DNA of 64,000 bases. Origin: Colletotrichum lupini (taxonomy: Eukaryota > Ascomycota > Sordariomycetes > Glomerellales > Glomerellaceae). The notes under the pieces were generated by a model. It did not search any database, was not told the origin of the DNA, and was given only the letters and a program-made list of their open reading frames with translations. The stretch lies in contig NC_064677.1 of the NCBI RefSeq assembly GCF_023278565.1, positions 372,001-436,000 on the forward strand. Reading direction: 5' to 3'. Both the position numbers and the translations under genes were made by a program. This document shows positions 56,701 through 64,000 of the stretch, piece by piece. Every line of letters starts with the position of its first letter. Positions within the stretch are counted from its first letter, which is position 1.

Positions 56701-59618
56701 TAACTTTTATAAACTAAATAAGGTTATAAAAAAAGACCGCTACTTATTATTATTTATTAATAAGACCCTCGCGCGGCTAGGTAGGGTAAAGGTATTTATT
56801 AAACTAAATATTAAGCAGGCCTTTTACTATATTTACCTCGACCTAGCCTCTAAGGACTTAACGACGTTTAGAACCCACTACGGGGTATATAAGTATAAGG
56901 TAGTACCCTTCGGGCTCTATAACGGGCTTATTACGTATTAACGATATATAAACGAGATACTAATAAAGTACCTAAACGACTTTTATACGGCGTATATAAA
57001 TAATATCCTAATCTTCTTAAACGACCCCCTCTAGTACTAGGAGCACGTTACTAAAGTACTAGACCGCTTACGGAAAGTAAGCTTATAAGCGGATATTAAG
57101 AAATATAAATTTAGCGTTACTTTTATAAAGTACCTAGGCTTTGTAGTTTTTATAAAAAGTATATAGCCTAATAAGGAGAAAGTCTTTATAATTAGAGACT
57201 AGAAGCTACTTATATTACTTAAGGGTATCTAGTCTTTCCTCGGGTTTTATAACTTCTATAGGAGATTTATAAAAGATTACGGCCGCCTAGCTAGGCCCCT
57301 TACGAAACTAACGGGTAAAGGAGTTCTTTTTAACTTTAGCGCTAACTACGAGACGGCTTTTAAGGTTATAAAGCTAGCGCTAACGTTAGTACTAATCCTT
57401 TACTATTTTAAACTAAAATTACTAACGCGGCTAGAAACCAACGCCTCTAACTTAGTATATACTAGAGCGCTATTATAATAATAAGAGGATAACGGGTTAT
57501 AGTACTTAGTAGCTTTTTATTTAAAAATGATAAGTAACGTAGAGCTTAACTACGCTATTTATAATAAAAAAATGCTAGTAATAGTACTATACTTAGAGGA
57601 ATAGCGCGCAGAGCTTATAAGCTACGAGTATAAGTTCGACGTTATTATAAACTATTAGCTACTATTATTCTTTATAACTAAGCGCCTACTTAACTTATAA
57701 TAAGCCCGCTAGGCTAGTACGCTAATAGACTTTAATTTTTAAATTTATTACTACCCGGGGAAGGAGAACGTACTAGCTAACGCCCTATTACGGAAGATAG
57801 AGGATATCCGTACTTAGTAAGTATTAAAGGAGGCTAATAGGACCTAAGTCCTCTTATTACTAGGACTACTATCCCCCGATATTATAGCGGAGCTACGGAT
57901 ATTATTAGGCACTATAGTTAGTTAACTATAGCTTATAATTAGCTCGCTCTTATTAAAAAACGAGCTCTAGGGGTATTTACTAATAAAAAAGATTTTAAAG
58001 CTTAATAGAGACCTTATTATAGCGTCCCTCGCGCTAATACGAGCGCTAGTAGCTAAAGGGCGCGAGCGCTAGTTTATTTAAAATAACGGATTATTAATAA
58101 TAAATAAGAAGCTCGTAGTGCCCGAGGAAGAGAACCTTCGTATAATAATTATCTACGAGGTCTACGAATAGAAGCTCCTCGCTTACTTAGGGTATAATAA
58201 GGTCGTAAAGATAATTAAGTAGCGATACTACTAGCCGGGCCTAACGGCGGATACTTATTAATACGTACGGAACTACTATACTTATTACTAATTATAAAAG
58301 CCGCGCGATAAGCCCCCGGGGGAGCTAAGGCTACTTCTAATACCCGACTACCCGTAGTAACACATTTTTACCGACTTTATAACTATCCCTACTAATTAAA
58401 AAGGATTTAATAATATTTAAGTAGTAGTAGACTACCTAGGTAAGAGAGCGATGTCCGTTCTTTATTATAAAACTATTATAATAAAAGATATAAGCCGAAT
58501 ATTTTACGAACGGGTACTACCTATCTTCGGCCTACTAAAGACTATTATATTAAACCGAGGCCCCTAATTTATCTCTAACTTCTAGAAGGAACTTTATAAG
58601 ATTTACGGGGTTAAGCTATAGCTATTAACGGCCGACTACCCCTAAATAGACGGCTAGATAGAGGTACTAAATTAATATATCTTATAGTAATTAAGACTAC
58701 TAATTAACTAATATTAAGATAACTAGAGCGATATACTACCCGCAGTCGACTTTACTTATACTACTTAGCTTAGTAAGACTATAGGGCTATTATTATATAA
58801 AGTAGAATTCGGTCGTTAGCTACGGCTCTTTTTTAATTAATCTAAACGAACTTATTAATTCGGCTCTATAAAAGAAAAGCTAAACCGTACTAACGCGTAG
58901 CGTATAGCCTAGGGGATATACGAGGCTTAGGAGACCGCTAGGGGTAATATAAAGGTTACTTAAGTACGATATAAGAGGTATACTAACCGCCGCTAGCGCC
59001 CGGACGACCTAAAGCTAAGAGACTAGGTCTTTATTAATACCTTATATTAAAAGTCCGCCGACGTAAATAAACTATAATAGCCGTAGGCCGGGCTATAAAC
59101 TATTATTAGTACTAAATAGGGGGGTATATAAATTATAAAACTATTAGCGAATAGCTAGGTATACCTAGTCTTTTACTTAAATAAGCTAAGAAAGGCTACT
59201 AACGACCCACTACCCGAGCAGAACTAAGACTTACCGCTACTAATTACTAATAATAATAGCGAACTAGAGTACGAGGTCTTAGAGGTCGTTAAATTACGCT
59301 TATATAAGGGAAAACTATAGTACTAAGTAGATTAAAAAGGGTACGATACGGATCCGACTTAATACGACGTAAAGAGCTTTAAATATATATTAGTAGCGCT
59401 CTAGGCGTTCTACTACTAGTACTTAATTACTAAGGGCCCGCTACGAAACTTAAATATATAAATAAAAGCTACCGCGGCTAGCGATTTACTACTACTAAGG
59501 GAGGACGATAATACGATAATAGTAATTACGGCTATAGATTCGCTAGAATAAAGGGTAATTTAGAGGTTTATTTTTTCGGTACTACGAATAGCGCCCTTTA
59601 GTATAGAGGGGGGGATAA

Positions 59619-59841
59619 TATTATAATAGTAAGTACTAGGGCCCTGTGGGCCCTATGGCTTAGCCTTAGGCTACGAGGCTAAGCTCTTAGTAGTTATATA
59701 ATAAGCTAGACCGCTAGGCCCAAAGGGCTAGCCTACTAGCTTCTACTTACTATTCTATTTTTTCCCTTTTTACGTTAAGTCTTTAGTTAATTAGGTTAAT
59801 ATAGTAGCGTTCCGACCTACCTCGAGTTCCCTTTCGTAATA
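59619..59841 (+). repeat. Right LTR, Gypsy element
   Basis: 223 bp, same length; starts TATTATAATAGTAAGTACT, differing from the left LTR almost only by C-to-T and G-to-A changes. Confidence 0.9.
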
Positions 59842-59845
59842 TTAA
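59842..59845. repeat. Target-site duplication TTAA, right (Gypsy)
   Basis: TTAA followed by TACTATACGGGATAAGAG, the continuation of the Copia internal sequence as in copy 2. Confidence 0.65.
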
Positions 59846-62800
59846 TACTATACGGGATAAGAGATTTGTACTAATTAACCTTACAGAAGTAAACGAAAAA
59901 GGAGGTAATTCTTAAATACCGCACGGAATTAAGTAATTATAGCCCTTTACTACTTACGAGAGGTCGACGTCTATTACGTTAAACTACGTTAATTAATAGA
60001 ACTACTTAAGTAACTAGCCTTTTACTATTGCCCCGAGTAGCTTTTTTACTAAACGACTTTTCCGTAGCCGGCCCGTAATTAGAAATTAACTAAAGAAGCT
60101 ATTTAGAGATTATAAAGAGCACGAGGCTTAGGAGGCTAGAAATATACGGGATAGCGGAAATCGGTAATTAATAAAAATCCCGAGACTAATTACTATATCT
60201 TCTTATAATAATATAAACGTCTACCGCTATTATTATTAAAAAGAACTATTAAAACCTACTCTTTTTTATTAAATAAAAAGGAAGATCTTAGTAAGTACGA
60301 TAGCTAGCGATTTAAAAAGGTAATAATAATCGCTAAAAATAATAAAAACGAGAGTAGTAGCGAGATAGTAAAAAGAAGCGGGAATCTCCTAAACTTTAAT
60401 AAATTCGTTAAGTAGCGAAAGTACGGATTTATTATAACCTGCGCGCGGATTAAATATATCCCCGTTAAAATTAAATACGCTAGCGACTATTAATACGAGC
60501 ATAAGCTAGAGCACGACCCTTAGCGAGTTAGGGTAAAGAAAAAGAGGACGAAACCCGATCCTAAATAGAATCCTAATCCCTTATAAGTAAATAAATATTA
60601 ACCCGGATTATTAGGGGACGTGGATATATAGAATCGTAAATTAGCCTAATAGTAAGTAAATTAACGCGGCATTAATCTATTTAACTAAGGTCTATAAAAA
60701 AAAGGAGCTATAGGGGCAACCCCTATTTTACGAGATTATAAACGACCTTAGCTACTAGCTAGATAAATAGTTCGTAAACGCAAGCCTAGGAATTATAAAA
60801 GTAGTTAATAAATTCCTTTACGGGCGAGGGGTATTACTAGCGTAAGTATAATTACGAGAGCTATACAAAATACTAATAGCGATAATTATAAAAGAGGAAT
60901 TCGTACTATAGAACTAGGCATAGGTTAATAAAGCGTATAATCGCTTTAATAAATTTAAAAAAAGGGTAAACGACCTAGATTTCCTCCCTATAATTACTAA
61001 TAAAAATCTATCGTTATAAAAAGATATACCGGGGCAAAATATAGTACTAAAAGTACGATAATCGATAATTCTACCTATTTCGATCTATAACTTATTACCG
61101 CTATTAATACGAAATTCGGCACCAATCGGCTAATAAAAAAAGAAATAAACGACCCGAAGTTACTAACAATACGTAACGACGCAGAGTTCGTATATAAATA
61201 CTAAAAGTCTAATAGCAAATACGAGGCAATTTATAAACCTTAAAAAGATCTTCTTAAAAGAGAAATTATACTTTAGAGGGAAGTATAAGGTCTTATAAAA
61301 AACCCTAACGATATTTTATAATTACTATAAAAAAGTCGGAATTAGGGAATACTAATACTATTTAGTAATTAATATCGTACTTATAAGCAAAGCCTCTAAT
61401 TACTATTACGAAGCGGTACGTAATCTCGATTAAAACGACTTTCTTAGTATAATTAATATAATCTAAAGCCGCTTCGAGACCTACGATAAGAACTTAGAGC
61501 TCCTATTTAAGCTACGAGCGATTTTTTTTATATCTATAGCTAAGATAATAAAGGGTAAATCGCGAGTAAAGATCCTTAAAAAGCTTATTAATTAAATCGA
61601 TAAGTTAATAAAAACCTAGCTAAATAAGGGGATAAACGAGCGAAAAGTCGGATATCTCTATACTATAGTTTAGTATATACTAAAAATAAAAATTACCCTA
61701 TACTAAGTACCTAAAACCTACGAGACGCTCTACTCGAAGCTAAGATCTAGTTTTAATATTAAAATAAGAATACCGCGCTAAACCTATCTCTAGGCATACG
61801 ACGGCCCTTACTAATAATATTAAGTTAATTAAATATATAATAAGAAAAGAAAAGAGGCTAGATACGGTAATCGCTAGTAAAGAGGCTTAGATTCGTTAAA
61901 TAAGTAGAGATTTAACTTACGGGCAGGGTAATAAAAAAAGTAATACTATATTTATAAAAAGGATAGATATTAGTTAAGTAACTACTCTAAAGAAGAGCGT
62001 ACTAAATCGTACGAATAGTATAAAAAGTCGAGGGTAGTAGATAGTAAAACTAGCCCTCGTCGGTTTAACTAATTCTTTATTATATATAAGGGTAGATCTG
62101 GGGGTATAGAACCTAGCGACGGTAGCTAAAGTAGCGGCTTAAAATATATACCCCTTATAAGAGATTTAGAAAATAAGGAAGATCTTACCCCCTATACTAA
62201 TAAATTAAATTATAACGAAATCGAAAATATTAATTACTCTTTTTTTGCCCCGTTAGTTTCTCGAGGATATACGAGGCTAAACGAATAGAGGGTAGCGGAA
62301 GCTCTTAATAAATAGGCTTTTATTTACGGATAATAAAAGAAGGTCCTTTAGATAACGGATATAAAGGCGGCTAAAAGGGCGAATTTAATAGGGCCGAAGC
62401 CTATTATTTTAACGATTAAGGAAAAGACGCTATTTCTCTCGATATTTAAAGAAAAGGAATATAGTACTAAGCATATCTAGGGGTAGCTAGAGGGGTCCTT
62501 TTTATACTATTTAGATCCCTTAAATACTAAGCTCGTATAAGCATTCTACGCGAGCAAAAGGTACGGCCTAGACGATTTCTATAGGATTATCCTAAATACT
62601 AGGGTATCGTAATAGTTAACTAAAAAAAAAGGGTAATTTTAGGTACTATAGAAGATCGCGCTAATAACGCTTAATACGTTAACGGTGGGTATTATAAAGA
62701 TTAGTTTCGGCCTAGGTAAGGAAATCGTCGCCCTAGGTATAATAGAAGTAGAGATATACTTCGGAATAATAACTTTCTATATTTTGCCTATTAATACCCT

Positions 62801-64000
62801 ATTTCTCCTATATTTAAAAAATATAGATCGACTAGGCATTATATTTAATAATACGAAGAACAGAATCTTTAGTAATAAGTACTTCGAGGTAGTCGAACGA
62901 CGATAGGGGCATGCGTTTATAAAGCTTATTAATAATATAAAGTTAATTAATTACTTAATAAAAAGTAAGCTTAGAAAACTATACTAGAGATTTAGGTACT
63001 CGTTGGTTACGAGGCTATATAACCTCTTAAAGTAATTAAGTAATAATAATATCGAAATAGGAGCGCTAGAGTAGTTAACGAAAGTATATTACTAATATTA
63101 AATAAATGCGCAGAGCCTACGCAGATTTAAGTTTAAATTATATAATAAGCTTAACTTTAACTAGGAAATAGTCGTCGATATTTTCTATTTAAATAGTCGG
63201 CTAGTACTATATATAATCGACGTATTTATATCTTTCTAAATAAGGTAATTCCTCTAGGATTTATAAGTAAAGATAGTATAAGTAGCCCTACGAAAAAGCT
63301 AGATCAATATATACTAGGGACTATTAGACAGCATTAGAACCGACGCTAGTACTAGCTTTAAGTCGGTAGAATTTAGGGATAATGCGACGGCCTATAATAT
63401 ATAGCTAAAAGTCGTACCCGTTAAAGCGCACTATAGTATTAAAAAAGTAAAAAGGGCACATTAGTAATTAAAAAGGGCGTTTAGAATTATTAAAAAGGAA
63501 AATCCGGATTTTATTAACAACGAATACTTCTAGATAGTACTTAAATACTATAATAATACTATAGGGCCTAACGGACTTATATTAACGTTATTAGTATTTA
63601 GAGTATATTTAAGAACGACCTTAGCTTCGCTACCGTCGCTAGGTATAAGCTAACGAGCCTAAGTAGTTAAAAAAGTAATATAGGCACTGCGCGAGGTAAG
63701 TATCAAAAGGTAAGTTAACGAGGTAATTACTATGCGTAATAGGCCTAATATAGGGAATAATCTAAATATACCGTTAAATTCGGATATACGAGTATAGTAC
63801 AAAATTACCTAATAGTGGGCTAGGCTATATAAGTTAATTTCCGTTAACGAGCGCTCTTATATAGTTACGAGAGATCGCGACTAGTTACTCAAAGTATTAA
63901 TTATAGTAGTTAGACCGTACTATATAGATCCTAACGAGGTAATTTCTAACTTATAAAAAGAAGAAGAGCTAGGGGAAACTATATAACCCGCGGTAGAGGT

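Larger units (their letters stand above)
53520..59841 (+). mobile_element. Ty3/Gypsy LTR retrotransposon nested in Copia copy 3 (RIP-mutated)
   Basis: Complete 6,322-bp element with 223-bp LTRs (53520-53742 and 59619-59841) and a TTAA duplication (53516-53519 and 59842-59845). A polypurine tract (AGAGGGGGGGA, about 59605-59615) precedes the right LTR. Frames are full of stops, but the Gypsy order is readable: RT with IKLNIKQAFYYIYL text (about 56.8 kb), the catalytic box as YINNILIF (56993-57016) where active enzymes have two Asp, RNase H ending YYYPGKENVLANAL (57746-57787), then integrase (about 58.2-58.9 kb). No intact protein remains. Nesting proves it inserted after Copia copy 3. Confidence 0.92.
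53246..64000 (+). mobile_element. Ty1/Copia-type LTR retrotransposon, copy 3, interrupted by Gypsy and cut by the window end
   Basis: The left LTR (53246-53447) and 72 bp of internal sequence match copies 1 and 2, then a Gypsy element intervenes (53520-59841), and the Copia internal sequence resumes at 59842 exactly where it stopped and runs to the window end. Like copy 2 it lacks the 330-bp segment. The only ATG-started frame of note is 62685-62906 (73 codons), a fragment of the protease/pre-integrase region (IISFGLGKE-type text, LPINTLFLLYLK, IDRLGIIF). No right LTR or target duplication is in view. CA/TG depletion is as in the other copies. Confidence 0.92.

Overview
This window looks like a chromosome segment from a filamentous ascomycete (Pezizomycotina, most likely a plant-associated Sordariomycete). 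The evidence is short introns of about 50 to 120 bp with GT(A/G)NGT donors and CTAAC/CTGAC branch sites, a Zn2Cys6 regulator, a bZIP/DUF3425 regulator, a pectin-related GH105 hydrolase, secreted cysteine-rich proteins, an ENA-type ATPase, and transposons carrying the mark of repeat-induced point mutation (RIP). The genus cannot be fixed from sequence alone.

Layout. 1-4.8 kb: no convincing gene. 4.8-7.65 kb: a class I/II aminotransferase (+) converging on a GH105 hydrolase (-) that has a 130-bp G-run tract upstream. 8.4-12 kb: three small mobile relics: an 853-bp AT-rich relic with 14-bp flanking repeats, a 558-bp Mutator-like MITE with 9-bp target duplications, and a 1,038-bp palindromic element with 8-bp target duplications. 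13.4-15.7 kb: an eroded coding remnant and an F-box protein. 17.1-19.4 kb: a three-exon poly(ADP-ribose) polymerase. 19.8-24.5 kb: a 7-TM membrane protein with an in-frame stop, a bZIP/DUF3425 regulator whose start requires an intron, and a Zn2Cys6 regulator. 24.8-39.7 kb: a short-chain dehydrogenase gene cut in two by a 6.85-kb Copia element, with a second Copia copy 956 bp beyond it. 40.2-44.4 kb: an MDR oxidoreductase, a small secreted six-cysteine protein, and a secreted protein built from three identical-length 93-nt exons. 44.4-49.4 kb: long intergenic DNA. 49.5-53.1 kb: an ENA-type Na+/K+ P-type ATPase. 53.2 kb to the end: a third Copia copy with a 6.3-kb Gypsy element nested inside it, running off the window.

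The four large elements, all in + orientation, have lost nearly every CpA and TpG dinucleotide while keeping CpG. That also removes ATG codons, so they contain almost no ATG-started ORFs although their polyprotein motifs are still readable. The left edge of every element is much less mutated than the right LTR. RIP may have leaked into the split dehydrogenase, where a CpA-to-TpA type change makes a stop 34 bp from the insertion.

How the genes relate: the Zn2Cys6 regulator, the broken dehydrogenase and the MDR oxidoreductase would be neighbours without the insertions, which is compatible with a small decayed metabolic cluster (inference only). The other genes are individually regulated housekeeping, stress or secretion functions.
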